Counted from the first letter of the stretch, positions 16,856 to 25,713 are shown. The stretch: 64,000 bases of DNA from Catellatospora sp. TT07R-123 (GCF_018327705.1 NZ_BNEM01000001.1:4588001-4652000), one strand, 5' to 3'. The notes: a model not told the origin generated them from the letters alone. A program made the numbers and translations.

Positions 16856-18304
16856 ATGTCGCCCTCCACTCCGCTCTCCGAAGCCCAGCGCAACGCCGTC
16901 GCCGAACTGCTGCGCGTCTCCCCCGTCGCCGACGAACTGGGCCGCCGGTTCGCCAAGGCCGGTCACGAACTGCACCTCGTGGGCGGTTCCGTCCGTGACG
17001 CCCTGCTCGGGCGGCTCGGTGACGACCTCGACTTCTGCACCGACGCGCACCCGGACGAGACCCTGCGCATCGTGAAGGGCTGGGCCGAGGCGACCTGGGA
17101 GACCGGTCGCGAGTTCGGCACCATCGGCGCCCAGCGCTCCGGCCTCCGGCTGGAGATCACGACGTACCGGGCGGAGTCCTACGACGGGATCAGCCGCAAC
17201 CCGCAGGTGCAGTACGGCACGAGCCTGCATGACGACCTGGTGCGCCGCGACTTCACGGTCAACGCGATGGCGGTCAGCCTGCCCGGCCATGAGTTCGCCG
17301 ACCCGTTCGGCGGGTTGCAGGACCTGGCGGCGCGGGTGATCCGTACCCCCGGCACGCCGCAGCAGTCGTTCGGCGACGACCCGCTGCGCATGCTGCGCGC
17401 GGCCCGCTTCGCCGCGCAGCTGCGCTTCACCCTGGAGCCGTCCGTGGTCGAGGCGATGGAGCGGATGTCGGCCGACCTTCAGCGGATCACCGCCGAGCGC
17501 ATCCGCGACGAGTTCGGCAAGCTGATGCTCGGCGCCGACCCGGTCACCGGCCTGCGGCTGCTGGTCGACACCGGCCTGGCCGACCAGTTCCTGCCCGAGC
17601 TGGCCGGGCTCAAGCTGGAGATCGACGAGCACGCCCAGCACAAGGACGTCTACGAGCACACGCTCAAGGTGGTCGCCAACGCGGTCGGGTTCGACACCGC
17701 CGACGGCGGCCCCGACCTCGTGCTGCGCCTGGCCGCCCTGCTGCACGACATCGGCAAGCCCGCCACCAAGGCGGTGGGCGCCGACGGCGGCGTGAGCTTC
17801 CACCACCACGAGATGGTCGGCGCCCGCCTCGCGAAGTCCCGCCTCAAGCTGATGAAGTTCCCCAAGGACGTCATCACGCCCGTCGTTCAGCTCGTCGCAC
17901 TGCACCTCCGCTTCTACGGGTACGGCCGGGGCGAGTGGACCGACTCGGCGGTCCGCCGGTACGTCACCGACGCCGCGGACCAGCTCGCACGGCTGCACAA
18001 GCTCACCCGTTCCGACTGCACCACCCGCAACAGGCGCAAGGCGTCCCAGCTCGCGGCCGACTACGACGCGCTGGAGCAGCGCATCGCGCAGTTGCAGGAG
18101 GCCGAGGACCTGGCCCGGGTGCGCCCGGACCTGGACGGCAACGCGATCATGGAGCTGCTCGGCGTGCCGCCGGGCCCGATCGTCGGCCGCGCCTGGAAGC
18201 ACCTCAAGGAGCTGCGCCTGGAACACGGCCCGCTCGACCGCGACGCGGCCGAGGCCGAACTCCAGCGCTGGGCCCGCGCCGAGGGCATCCTCCCCCACGC
18301 CTGA
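16856..18304 (+). CDS. pcnA: CCA tRNA nucleotidyltransferase / HD-domain protein
   Basis: This 482-residue class II nucleotidyltransferase has LVGGSVRDALLGR (about 41-53) and the metal-binding GDDLDFCTDA, then RRDFTVNAMA and GDDPLRMLRAARFAAQL. A C-terminal HD domain carries LLHDIGKP and HHHEMVG. It adds or repairs the CCA 3-prime end of tRNAs. It keeps the position next to murJ found in Streptomyces and Mycobacterium. The ATG at 16856 is preceded by a -10-like TAGGCT (16841-16846), which would give a very short or absent leader. Starts of pcnA and murJ are only 58 bp apart, so their promoters overlap. Confidence 0.92.
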   Translation: MSPSTPLSEAQRNAVAELLRVSPVADELGRRFAKAGHELHLVGGSVRDALLGRLGDDLDFCTDAHPDETLRIVKGWAEATWETGREFGTIGAQRSGLRLEITTYRAESYDGISRNPQVQYGTSLHDDLVRRDFTVNAMAVSLPGHEFADPFGGLQDLAARVIRTPGTPQQSFGDDPLRMLRAARFAAQLRFTLEPSVVEAMERMSADLQRITAERIRDEFGKLMLGADPVTGLRLLVDTGLADQFLPELAGLKLEIDEHAQHKDVYEHTLKVVANAVGFDTADGGPDLVLRLAALLHDIGKPATKAVGADGGVSFHHHEMVGARLAKSRLKLMKFPKDVITPVVQLVALHLRFYGYGRGEWTDSAVRRYVTDAADQLARLHKLTRSDCTTRNRRKASQLAADYDALEQRIAQLQEAEDLARVRPDLDGNAIMELLGVPPGPIVGRAWKHLKELRLEHGPLDRDAAEAELQRWARAEGILPHA

Positions 18305-18331
18305 CCACCGTGGCGTGCCGTGCGGTCAGGC
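18299..18331. terminator. Hairpin spanning the convergent pcnA and MFS stops
   Basis: GCCTGACC (18299-18306) pairs with GGTCAGGC (18324-18331) around a 17-nt loop. The stem contains both stop codons. It is the only structure in the 21-bp gap and could end transcription from both sides. Confidence 0.45.
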
Positions 18332-19663
18332 CGGGCGGCGGCTGACCGCGGCGTACCAGACGGAGAGCAGTACGAAGCCGAGAGCGGTCGCGACCAGGCC
18401 GACGAAGGACTTGCCGTTGGGGGGCAGGATCAGCGCGGCGGTGAACAGGCCGCCCACCCAGAGCAGGTTGAACAGGGTGTCGTTAACGCTGAAGATGCGT
18501 CCGCGGTAGGCGTCTTCGCATTCGTGCTGCAACGTCGCATCCACGATGATCTTGATGCTCTGCGCCGCGACGTTGATGAGGAAGACAGCCACCAGCAGCG
18601 GCGTCTGCCGGAACGGCAGGCCGAACACCAGCACCACCACGCCGACGCCCGCGACCACGGCGATGAGCCAGCGCCGCCCGTCCCACCAGCGCACCGCCAG
18701 GGGTGTGACGACCGCGGCCAGGGCGACTCCGGCCGCGCCGAGGATCACCACCAGCCCCAGCGACAGCAGCGACTGCCCGGCCCGGTCCGTGCTGTTGCCG
18801 AAGTACCGGCTGTACAGCAGCAGCGTGGCCAGCGTGAGCACGCCGTACAGGTAGCGGTAGCCCGCCTGGAGCAGCATCACCTCGGCCGCCTTGCGGCGCC
18901 CGGCCAGGTGGCGCGCACCCGCGACCATCCCCCGGAACACCTCGACCAGGGCCTGCGCCAGGCTGCCGGTGCGCCGCTCCCCCGCCAGCGGGCCCAGCTC
19001 ACCGGCCCGGAACAGCACCCGCGCGAGCAGGCCGGACAGCAGGTAGCCGATCGCGGCCGAGGCGCTGATCAGGCCGTACCCGTGGCGGTCGCCGCCGACG
19101 AGGTGGAAACCGATCACGACCGCCGAGCTGAACAGCCCGGTCGAGTAGCAGATCGTGCCCAGCGTCGAGGCGAGCGCGTTGGCCGGGACGAGCTTGCGGT
19201 CATCGACCACGTGCGGCAGCGCGGCGGACAGCCCGGCCAGGAAGAACCGGTTGATGGCGATGACGATCAGCGCGGAGACCGCGAACCCGACGCCCTGCAG
19301 CCCGGACCACAGCAGCGCCGCGCACGGGACCACCATCACCGCGCGGGCGATGTTGGCGAACGAGAGCGAGGCGCGGCGGTCCCAGCGGTCCAGCAGCACG
19401 CCGACATACGGGCCGAGCAGCGAGTACGGCAGCAGCAGGATGGCGAACCCGGCCGCGATCGCCACCGGGCTGGTCTGCTTCTCCGGGTTGAACAGCAGCG
19501 CCCCGCCCAGACCCGCCTGGAACCACCCGTCGGCGATCTGGCTGGTCAGCCGCACCGCCAGCAGCCGCCGGAACGGTCCGCCGGCCAGGATCGCGCGCGA
19601 GGACGCGACCGGCGCGGAACTGGCGGTCGTGTTCGGGATCACGGGGTGCGGCACGTCACCCAC
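18326..19663 (-). CDS. MFS transporter
   Basis: This 445-residue polytopic membrane protein has about 12 helices. The MFS loop-2 signature is modified but visible in LLGPYVGVLLDRWDRRASL, with a second copy after helix 8 (PLAVRWWDGRR). Such LLDRWDRR-type MFS proteins belong to a clade often annotated as putative exporters; substrate unknown. The N terminus (about 35 residues) is cytoplasmic and low in structure. Convergent to pcnA with a 21-bp gap. A locus between pcnA and ino1 is conserved in Streptomyces, but there is no functional clue. Confidence 0.8.
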   Translation of the reverse strand: MGDVPHPVIPNTTASSAPVASSRAILAGGPFRRLLAVRLTSQIADGWFQAGLGGALLFNPEKQTSPVAIAAGFAILLLPYSLLGPYVGVLLDRWDRRASLSFANIARAVMVVPCAALLWSGLQGVGFAVSALIVIAINRFFLAGLSAALPHVVDDRKLVPANALASTLGTICYSTGLFSSAVVIGFHLVGGDRHGYGLISASAAIGYLLSGLLARVLFRAGELGPLAGERRTGSLAQALVEVFRGMVAGARHLAGRRKAAEVMLLQAGYRYLYGVLTLATLLLYSRYFGNSTDRAGQSLLSLGLVVILGAAGVALAAVVTPLAVRWWDGRRWLIAVVAGVGVVVLVFGLPFRQTPLLVAVFLINVAAQSIKIIVDATLQHECEDAYRGRIFSVNDTLFNLLWVGGLFTAALILPPNGKSFVGLVATALGFVLLSVWYAAVSRRPA

Positions 19664-19717
19664 CCTACGTGGGTTCGGGCGGCGGTACGTGAACGCAACC
19701 GCGCCCCGGAGTGAACG

Positions 19718-19756
19718 GGGCCGGCGCCCCCGCCCTACAGCGGGAGACGCCGGCCC
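19718..19756 (-). terminator. GC-rich hairpin after the flotillin-like gene
   Basis: GGGCCGGCG (19718-19726) pairs with CGCCGGCCC (19748-19756), and a smaller CCCGC/GCGGG stem is nested inside. It lies 18 bases past the flotillin-like stop on the minus strand. No T-run. Confidence 0.5.
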
Positions 19757-19773
19757 TGTGCGGAGCGGGAGGC

Positions 19774-21249
19774 TCAGCTCTCGCGGGCCGCCCCGGTGAC
19801 CTTGGCCAGCAGCGCCGGCAGATCGATCCCGGTGAGGTCCGTGCCGAGCTGGAGGCCCTGCGCCACGTTGCTGGCGACCGACTTGGTCAGCGAGCTGGCA
19901 CCGTCGGTGGAGATCACGGTCATCTTGTCGATGGCGCTCATCGGCGCGGCCGCCGCGGCCACCACCTGCGGCAGCACCTTGACCAGCAGGTCGAGCACAG
20001 CCGCCTCGTTGTACTGGGCGAACGCCTCGGCCTTCAGACGCATCGCCTCGGCCTCGGACTGCCCCGTGGCCAGGATCGCCGCGGCGTTGGCAGCACCTTC
20101 GCGCTCGACCGCCTCCGCGATGGCCGAACGGCGGCGCTGCTCCGCCTCACCTTCCTTGGCACCCTCGATGGCGTTCGCCTCGGCCAGCGCGGCACGCCGT
20201 GCCCGCTCGCCCTCACCCGTGAGGCGGGCCTGCTCGGCGTTGGCCTGCGCGGCGGCGATGGTCGCCTGGCGGGACGCGTCCGCGGCGAGGACCCGGGCGT
20301 TGCGGTCGGCCTCGGCCTCCTGCTCGACCTTGTATCGCGCCGCGTCGGCGGGCTTGCGCACCTCGGTGTCGAGCTGGCGCTGCTTGAGCTCGGCGTTCTG
20401 CTCGGCGACCTTGCGCTGCTCGGCGATGATGATCTGCTGCCGCTCGGCCTCGGCCAGCGGACCCGCTGCGGCGGAGACGGCCTTGGCGGCGTCGATCTCG
20501 GCCTGGATCCCGGCCTGCTTCAGGGCCAGGTTCCGCTGCGCCTCGGCGATCGACTCCTCGGACAGCAGTCGTGCCTGCTCGGCCTGCTGGCGGGCCACCG
20601 CCTCGGCGATGGCGGCGTCCTTGAGCACCCGGGCGGCCTCCGGCCGGCCCAGGTCCTGGAGGTATGACCCCTCGGCCAGGATGTCCTGCAACTGGAACGT
20701 GTCGAGCACCAGACCCTGGTTGGTCATCGAGTGCTCGGCTTCCTCGGCCACCGCGCTGGCGAACGCGGCCCGGTCCCGGATGATCTCCTCGATGGTGAGG
20801 CGGCCGACGATCGAGCGCAGCGCACCGGCGAGGACCTCGCGGGTGAACTCCTCGATCTCCGCCTGCTGGTGCAGGAAGCGCTGGGCGGCGGCGCGGATGG
20901 CGTCCTCGGTGCCGCCGACCTTCACGATCGCGACGCCCTGGAGGTTGGCGCGGATGCCCTGCTTGCTGACCGCACCGGTGATCTCGACGTGGATGCGCCG
21001 GCTGGACAGGTCGAGCACCTGGAGCTTCTGGACGACCGGAAGCACGAACACCGAGGCGCCCATGACGACCTTCTGGCCGGACAGATCGGTGGAGCGGACG
21101 CCGTCGGCGGTCTCGATCCGGCGGCCCTTGCGGCCGGTCACGATGAACGCCTCGTTGGGTCCGGCGACCTTGATCCGGGACAGCACGAACAGGACGATCA
21201 GGAGCAGCAGCAGTACGCCGCCGCCGATCGCGATGTAGAGGGGTGACAT
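19774..21249 (-). CDS. Flotillin-like SPFH-domain membrane scaffold protein
   Basis: 491 residues: an N-terminal hairpin or transmembrane anchor (about 5-25), an SPFH/PHB domain (about 28-200), and a long Ala/Glu-rich coiled coil (about 205-400) with repeated EAER/AEA heptads. The C-terminal region is hydrophobic and short. This is the flotillin/YqiK class, which organises membrane microdomains. The gene upstream (55 bp gap, same strand) encodes an NfeD-like protein, the usual flotillin partner, so the two form an operon. The exact physiological role in actinomycetes is not established. A hairpin follows the stop. Confidence 0.85.
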   Translation of the reverse strand: MSPLYIAIGGGVLLLLLIVLFVLSRIKVAGPNEAFIVTGRKGRRIETADGVRSTDLSGQKVVMGASVFVLPVVQKLQVLDLSSRRIHVEITGAVSKQGIRANLQGVAIVKVGGTEDAIRAAAQRFLHQQAEIEEFTREVLAGALRSIVGRLTIEEIIRDRAAFASAVAEEAEHSMTNQGLVLDTFQLQDILAEGSYLQDLGRPEAARVLKDAAIAEAVARQQAEQARLLSEESIAEAQRNLALKQAGIQAEIDAAKAVSAAAGPLAEAERQQIIIAEQRKVAEQNAELKQRQLDTEVRKPADAARYKVEQEAEADRNARVLAADASRQATIAAAQANAEQARLTGEGERARRAALAEANAIEGAKEGEAEQRRRSAIAEAVEREGAANAAAILATGQSEAEAMRLKAEAFAQYNEAAVLDLLVKVLPQVVAAAAAPMSAIDKMTVISTDGASSLTKSVASNVAQGLQLGTDLTGIDLPALLAKVTGAARES

Positions 21250-21304
21250 TGCCTTCCTTCTGACAGGGGCGGTCGCGCAGGCGTGCCGCGGGAGGGGGAC
21301 CGAA

Positions 21305-21808
21305 TTATTGCTCAGGCAGTTCTCGGACGAACACGCTGGTGTCGCTGATGGCCTCGATGACCAGGACTTTCGTCCCCAGCGCCACGGGCCGGTCGGCGCG
21401 GGCGCCCAGCTTCACCGGCTGCCCGCCGATGCGTACGCGGACCTCGCCGTAACCGCCTGCGGGCACGGGGGTCACCACGACGCCGCGGGTGCCGACGAGG
21501 TCGGCCCGGGTGGGGGTGCCGTCGGTGGGCATGTCGCCGAGGCGGTGCGCCAGCAGTCCCGTCAGCACCGCGACCGGCACCGCCGAGACCAGGCCCAGCG
21601 TGAGCACCACGACCAGGCTGACGTCGCCGCCGATCAGCTCGTTGAGGATGGCGGCGGCGAACCCGAACCCGCCGACGAACGCGGCCACGAGCTCGGTGGA
21701 GACGAACCCGTCACCGAGGTCGAGCAGGTCGCCACCGAGAATGGCGATCGCAGCCAGGACGATGCCCATGGCCCCGATGACCAGGAAGATCAGCGTCGCG
21801 GTACCCAC
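21305..21808 (-). CDS. NfeD-like membrane protein
   Basis: 167 residues from GTG 21808 (VGTATLIFLVIGAMG). Two to three transmembrane helices (about 4-25, 38-58, 65-92) are followed by a C-terminal OB-fold-like NfeD domain with LVGTRGVVVTPV, YGEVRVRIGG and LGTKVLVIEAISDTSVFV. It pairs with the flotillin-like gene downstream, as NfeD1b proteins do. A longer upstream frame was not used because its extra N terminus is Arg/Pro/Gly-rich and the hydrophobic N terminus at 21808 is typical of the family. Confidence 0.8.
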   Translation of the reverse strand: MGTATLIFLVIGAMGIVLAAIAILGGDLLDLGDGFVSTELVAAFVGGFGFAAAILNELIGGDVSLVVVLTLGLVSAVPVAVLTGLLAHRLGDMPTDGTPTRADLVGTRGVVVTPVPAGGYGEVRVRIGGQPVKLGARADRPVALGTKVLVIEAISDTSVFVRELPEQ

Positions 21809-21873
21809 GGCCCGAAAGGTAGCCCCCGCCCGCAAATCCCCAGCCCGCACGCCCCACACGTGCCCACCGCCCC

Positions 21874-21966
21874 GTCCGCTCGCCGGCGGCGTCTGGACTG
21901 AGGAGCGTGCCCGAGCCAAAGGCTCGGCAGCGACGAGGGAAGACGCCGCCTGAAAGGCGAGCGGAC
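21874..21966. repeat. Nested inverted-repeat structure (about 93 nt) in an intergenic region
   Basis: Outer arms GTCCGCTCGCC (21874-21884) and GGCGAGCGGAC (21956-21966) pair perfectly over 11 bp. Directly inside, GGCGGCGTCT (21885-21894) pairs with AGACGCCGCC (21941-21950), with a 5-nt bulge (TGAAA) on one side. A third hairpin, CCGAGCC-AAA-GGCTCGG, sits at about 21911-21927. The whole lies between nfeD (start 21808) and a small membrane protein gene (stop 21999). It could be a terminator, a small structured RNA or a dispersed palindromic element; I cannot decide. Confidence 0.6.
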
Positions 21967-21998
21967 CGCGCCCGCGGAGGCGGGCGCCAGCAGCACAG

Positions 21999-22496
21999 CT
22001 ACTCCAGCAGGTAGCCCATGATCTTCCAGGCGCCGATGCCGACCAGCGCCAGGGCCACGGCCAGGATGACGGTGGTGAACAGGCACGGCAGAGCCACGCC
22101 GCGGGACTTGGCGGGCGCCCGGTACGACCCGACCCATCGGGTGGGCGGACCGGACTTCTCGGCCTCGTCGGCGAGCTGCACGAGGCGCTGCGCGGCGGCC
22201 TCGGACAGGCCGACCGGGTCGCCGTCGAAGTGCAGCAGGCGCAGGCGCTGCCACGGGTCCGGATTGGCCTTGGCGAACGCGGCGAGCTCGGATTCCCGTA
22301 CCTCTTCGGTCAGGAAGCCCCAGCGGCCCGCCTCGACGGGATTGCCCGTCTGCCGGTAGACGGAGGTCAGCAGCGCGCGGACCTCCAGGTCGTTGGGCAG
22401 CACCGCGAGCAGCGTCCGCAGTCGCTGAACAGCCACGTGGGTATGCCCGGCCGCGAGATCGGCGCGCACCCGGGCGAGTACGTCCGCCTTTGCCAC
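21999..22496 (-). CDS. DUF6584-like small membrane protein, copy A
   Basis: This 165-residue protein starts at GTG. The N-terminal helical region (about 1-60) resembles a single tetratricopeptide-like hairpin: VAQRLRTLL-type helix, DLEVRALLTSVYRQTGNPVEAGRWG. A C-terminal transmembrane helix lies at about 138-160. A homologous protein is encoded just upstream (22601-23062), so this is a tandem duplication. Function unknown; the TPR-like fold with a membrane anchor suggests protein contacts at the membrane. DUF6584 assignment is from memory of the family pattern. Confidence 0.65.
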   Translation of the reverse strand: MAKADVLARVRADLAAGHTHVAVQRLRTLLAVLPNDLEVRALLTSVYRQTGNPVEAGRWGFLTEEVRESELAAFAKANPDPWQRLRLLHFDGDPVGLSEAAAQRLVQLADEAEKSGPPTRWVGSYRAPAKSRGVALPCLFTTVILAVALALVGIGAWKIMGYLLE

Positions 22497-22600
22497 GCCC
22501 TGATCCTTATGGACTGGTGCCCCTCACGCCAGAGGCATTTATAACGGCCGGGTCACAGAAAATTGAGGGGGCCGGCCTCATTGGCAGCAGCCCCGTCCTG

Positions 22601-23062
22601 TCAGAGCAGCCACTCCAGCACGGTCTGGGCGCCGACGACGGCGAGCAGAGCCAGCGCGACCAGGGCGGCGACCGCCGCCGCGGTGGTGAGCCGGCGTGGA
22701 CCGTGCGGCGCGGCCGGTGCCGCGGCGCCGGCGGCGGCGTGCAGGGGTGCCAGCCGTACGCGGGAGATGTCGGTGGGGGCCTGGGCTCCGGCGGGCCAGC
22801 GCAGCGCGTCGAGGCGGCGGTGCGGCGGGTACCGGGTCTCGAACGCGGCCAGTTCGGCCGGGTCGGCGGATTCGTCCAGGTAGGACCAGCGGCCGGCTTC
22901 GACGGCGTTGCCGGTGGCCCGGTAGATCGCGGCCAGCCTGCGCCGCAGATCGAGGTCGGTGGGGTGCGCGGCGACCAGGCTGTGCATGCGCTGGATCGCC
23001 GGGTAGGTATGGCCTCTGGTTAGATCCTCGGCCACCCGGTCCATGAGATCTGACTTACCCAT
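22601..23062 (-). CDS. DUF6584-like small membrane protein, copy B
   Basis: 153 residues from ATG 23062 (MGKSDLMDRV). It is clearly related to the neighbouring 21999-22496 protein: DLTRGHTYPAIQRMHSLV followed by PTDLDLRRRLAAIYRATGNAVEAGRWSYL mirrors copy A. A C-terminal transmembrane helix spans about 127-150. The middle region is Ala/Pro-rich and differs from copy A, so the pair has diverged. An in-frame extension to 23098 exists, but MGKSDL aligns with MAKADVL of copy A, which supports the shorter start. Function unknown. Confidence 0.65.
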   Translation of the reverse strand: MGKSDLMDRVAEDLTRGHTYPAIQRMHSLVAAHPTDLDLRRRLAAIYRATGNAVEAGRWSYLDESADPAELAAFETRYPPHRRLDALRWPAGAQAPTDISRVRLAPLHAAAGAAAPAAPHGPRRLTTAAAVAALVALALLAVVGAQTVLEWLL

Positions 23063-23151
23063 GGCTTCACTATGCATACTCTGGGGCACCGGGTCCATAC
23101 GCTGAGCATGCCCAGAACTGGAACGTCAGCGGCCATTTACCACAGATGAAG

Positions 23152-23198
23152 GCCTATCTGCCGCGTGACGTTCGTCAATTTCCGCAGCAGATAGGCCA
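23152..23198. other. Inverted repeat downstream of ino1
   Basis: GGCCTATCTGC (23152-23162) pairs with GCAGATAGGCC (23188-23198), and a smaller TGACG-TT-CGTCA palindrome (23167-23178) lies in the loop. It sits 53 bp past the ino1 stop and about 90 bp ahead of the next minus-strand gene. Terminator or operator; undecided. Confidence 0.4.
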
Positions 23199-23250
23199 TC
23201 GTCGGTTGAGTGAGTAATCCCGCTCACATCTTCATGTGCGGGCTACGAAA

Positions 23251-24330
23251 TCAACGATTTACCGTGCCCTTGATGAAGCCCTCGACGGCCTGGTGGGCGT
23301 CGTGGTCGCTGTACTGCACCGGCGGCGACTTCATGAAGTAGCTCGAAGCGGACAGGATCGGGCCGCCGATCTTGCGGTCCAGCGCGATCTTCGCGGCGCG
23401 CACCGCGTCGATGATGACGCCGGCCGAGTTCGGCGAGTCCCACACCTCAAGCTTGAGCTCGGCGTTCAGCGGGGTGTCGCCGAACGAGCGGCCCTCCAGG
23501 CGGATGTAGGCCCACTTGCGGTCGTCCAGCCACGGCACGTGGTCCGACGGCCCGATGTGCACATCGCCCTTGGTCATCTCATGCGGGATCTGCGAGGTCA
23601 CCGACTGCGTCTTCGAGATCTTCTTCGAGACCAGGCGCTTGCGCTCCAGCATGTTCATGAAGTCCATGTTGCCGCCGAAGTTCAGCTGGTAGGTGCGCAG
23701 CAGCTCGACGCCGCGGTCCTCGAACAGCTTGGCCAGCGCGCGGTGCACGATGGTGGCGCCGACCTGGCTCTTGATGTCGTCACCGACGATCGGCAGCCCG
23801 GCGTCCTCGAACTTCTTGGCCCACACCGGGTCGGAGGCGATGAAGACCGGCAGCGCGTTGACGAAGGCGCAGCCCGCGTCGATCGCCGCCTGGGCGTAGA
23901 ACTTGTCCGCCTGCTCGGAGCCGACCGGCAGGTACGCCACCACGACGTCCACCTTGGCGTCCTTGAGGACCTTCACCACGTCGACCGGGGCGTCGTCAGA
24001 CTCCTCGATCATCTCGCGGTAGTACTGGCCCAGGCCGTCGAAGGTCGGGCCGCGGTGCACGGTGACACCGGTCGGCGGCACGTCGCACAGCTTGATGGTG
24101 TTGTTCTCGCTGGCGACGATGGCCTCGGCCAGGTCCCGGCCGACCTTCTTCGCGTCCACGTCGAAGGCGGCGACGAACTCGACGTCGCGGACGTGGTAGC
24201 CGCCGAAGTCGACGTGCATCAGGCCGGGCACGCGGTCGGCGGGATCGGCGTCGCGGTAGTACTCCACGCCCTGGATCAGGGACGAGGCGCAGTTACCCAC
24301 ACCTACGATGGCAACGCGGACGGAGCCCAT
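23251..24330 (-). CDS. ino1: Inositol-3-phosphate synthase
   Basis: This 359-residue protein fits the actinobacterial/archaeal short form of myo-inositol-1-phosphate synthase: NAD-binding [16 protein letters not shown] at the N terminus, then [31 protein letters not shown] and [16 protein letters not shown]. It converts glucose 6-phosphate to inositol 1-phosphate (3-phosphate), the first step toward phosphatidylinositol, mycothiol and mannosylated lipids. The PadR gene lies 57 bp upstream on the same strand. Order ino1-padR-(DUF5318)-ponA1 matches M. tuberculosis Rv0046c-Rv0050, which supports the call. Confidence 0.93.
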   Translation of the reverse strand: MGSVRVAIVGVGNCASSLIQGVEYYRDADPADRVPGLMHVDFGGYHVRDVEFVAAFDVDAKKVGRDLAEAIVASENNTIKLCDVPPTGVTVHRGPTFDGLGQYYREMIEESDDAPVDVVKVLKDAKVDVVVAYLPVGSEQADKFYAQAAIDAGCAFVNALPVFIASDPVWAKKFEDAGLPIVGDDIKSQVGATIVHRALAKLFEDRGVELLRTYQLNFGGNMDFMNMLERKRLVSKKISKTQSVTSQIPHEMTKGDVHIGPSDHVPWLDDRKWAYIRLEGRSFGDTPLNAELKLEVWDSPNSAGVIIDAVRAAKIALDRKIGGPILSASSYFMKSPPVQYSDHDAHQAVEGFIKGTVNR

Positions 24331-24387
24331 AGCTCCTGCCTCCTTCTCAATCTTCAGGCGGTCGGCCGGTCGGCCGGGCCGCCCAAC

Positions 24388-25053
24388 TCACTCGGCGGAG
24401 TCGTCAGGGCCCGGTCGGGCCGTGAGCGGTCTTTCCAGGTCTGTGTCCGGCGCGGGGCCGGTGGCGCCGCGCGCCTGGGGCGAGCGGCCGGAGCGCTCGT
24501 TCGCGATCAGCTCCTCCAGCCAGCGGACCTCGCGGTCCGCGGCGTCGAAGCCGTGTCGCTGGAGCTCCAGGGTGTACGCGTCGAGCCGTACGGCCGCGCG
24601 GGCGAGCACCTCGCGGAAGCCCTCCCGGCGCTCCTCCACCTTGCGGCGGCGGCCCTCGAGGATGCGCAGGCGGATGTCGACGTCGGTCCGGGAGAAAAAG
24701 GCGAAGTGAACACCGAAGGCCGCATCCTCATACGCCTCCGGTCCCACCTGCGCCAGCAGGTCCTGGAACCGTTCCTTGCCCTCGGCTGTGATCTTGTAGA
24801 CCACCCGTCCCCGACGGCTGGTCAGCGGTGGCACGCCGGCGTCGTCGGCGGGGGTCTCCCCCGCCTCCGTTATCCAGCCGGCGGTTTGCAACCGCCGCAG
24901 TGTGGGGTAGAGGGAGCCGTAGCTGATCGCCGCACGAATCGTCCCGAGCTTGGTGCTGAGCTGCTTGCGCAGCTCGTAGCCGTGCATCGGCGATTCGTGC
25001 AGGAGGCCGAGGATGGCGAGGTCGAGCAAGTCGGCCACCCCCTCCTCGTGCAT
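24388..25053 (-). CDS. PadR-family transcriptional regulator
   Basis: 221 residues. The winged helix is LLDLAILGLLHESPMHGYEL, with YGSLYPTLRRLQTAGWI as recognition region and wing. The C-terminal PadR helical dimerisation region runs to about 190. The ATG at 25053 is used; GTG at 25038 (VADLLDLAIL) is an alternative that looks like the usual family start. A perfect 11-bp inverted repeat lies 23 bp upstream, so autoregulation is likely, and ino1 follows in the same direction and may be co-regulated (inference). Ligand unknown. Confidence 0.85.
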   Translation of the reverse strand: MHEEGVADLLDLAILGLLHESPMHGYELRKQLSTKLGTIRAAISYGSLYPTLRRLQTAGWITEAGETPADDAGVPPLTSRRGRVVYKITAEGKERFQDLLAQVGPEAYEDAAFGVHFAFFSRTDVDIRLRILEGRRRKVEERREGFREVLARAAVRLDAYTLELQRHGFDAADREVRWLEELIANERSGRSPQARGATGPAPDTDLERPLTARPGPDDSAE

Positions 25054-25075
25054 GGTTCACACGGACGTTGACTTC

Positions 25076-25100
25076 ACGATGTATCGCGCCGATACATCGT
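25076..25100. promoter_or_regulatory. Candidate PadR operator (11-bp inverted repeat)
   Basis: ACGATGTATCG (25076-25086) and CGATACATCGT (25090-25100) are perfect inverted arms around CGC. ATGT and ACAT within the arms match the core spacing type of PadR operators. It lies just upstream of padR and 134 bp from the divergent DUF5318 gene. Confidence 0.7.
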
Positions 25101-25233
25101 TACGTTAGAACGGAGCGACAGGTCTAGGCAATCCCCGGGTGCCCTTGATCACCGTGTCTGCGCAGGGCGCGGCGTTCGTCACGCTCTGTGACGGCGGTCG
25201 CGGCGGTCCCGACGACGGGTTACCCTGCTTTTC

Positions 25234-25713
25234 ATGCGCGCGCAGCAACGGATCTCTGTGCCCCGAACCGGGGCGCTTACGGGGAGTCGCCCCCGTATGG
25301 ATGGGTTCGTTGACTATGCCCTGCAGCGGCGGGCGCTGCTGCGGGAGGTGTACGCGGGAAGGGTCGGCACGTCAGAGGTCTGCGACGCGTCGCCCTACCT
25401 GAAGAGCGCGGCTCGGTTCCACGGCGAGACCACCGAGAAGCGGTGCCCCATCTGCCGTCGCGAGTTCGTGATCAACGTGCACTACATCTACGGCGATCAG
25501 CTGAAGCACGCCGCCGGCCAGGCTCGCACGCGCGCCGAGCTGGCGGCACTGGCCGACACGCTCGGTGAGTTCCAGGTATACGTGGTCGAGGTGTGCCGCG
25601 GCTGCAACTGGAACCACCTCGTGGAGCAGTACCTTCTTGGCCGAGCACACCGGATGGCGCCCCCGCTGTCCGAAGCTGGCGCCAGCGCCACATCCCCGAC
25701 CGGAACGGTGTGA
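25234..25713 (+). CDS. DUF5318 zinc-ribbon-like protein
   Basis: This 159-residue protein has two Cys pairs: CPIC (about 74-77) in EKRCPICRREFV and CRGC (about 120-123) in VEVCRGCNWNHLVEQYLLG. These look like a zinc ribbon. The same gene lies between padR/ino1 and ponA1 in M. tuberculosis (Rv0049), so identity is well supported by synteny, but function is unknown. The stop is followed after one base by the ponA ATG (TGACATG), so the two genes are cotranscribed and perhaps functionally linked to cell-wall synthesis (inference). Confidence 0.8.
   Translation: MRAQQRISVPRTGALTGSRPRMDGFVDYALQRRALLREVYAGRVGTSEVCDASPYLKSAARFHGETTEKRCPICRREFVINVHYIYGDQLKHAAGQARTRAELAALADTLGEFQVYVVEVCRGCNWNHLVEQYLLGRAHRMAPPLSEAGASATSPTGTV

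Noticed and set aside
15005-18298. Very long minus-strand open frame through pcnA and murJ
   Set aside because: It is a GC-rich out-of-frame shadow: Arg/Ala/Gly/His-rich, no family resemblance, and opposite or out of frame to recognised genes. The same applies to long minus-strand frames across ponA (25895-28531) and dnaB (38704-41706), and to the plus-strand frame across the EndoQ-UvrD gene (54109-57333).
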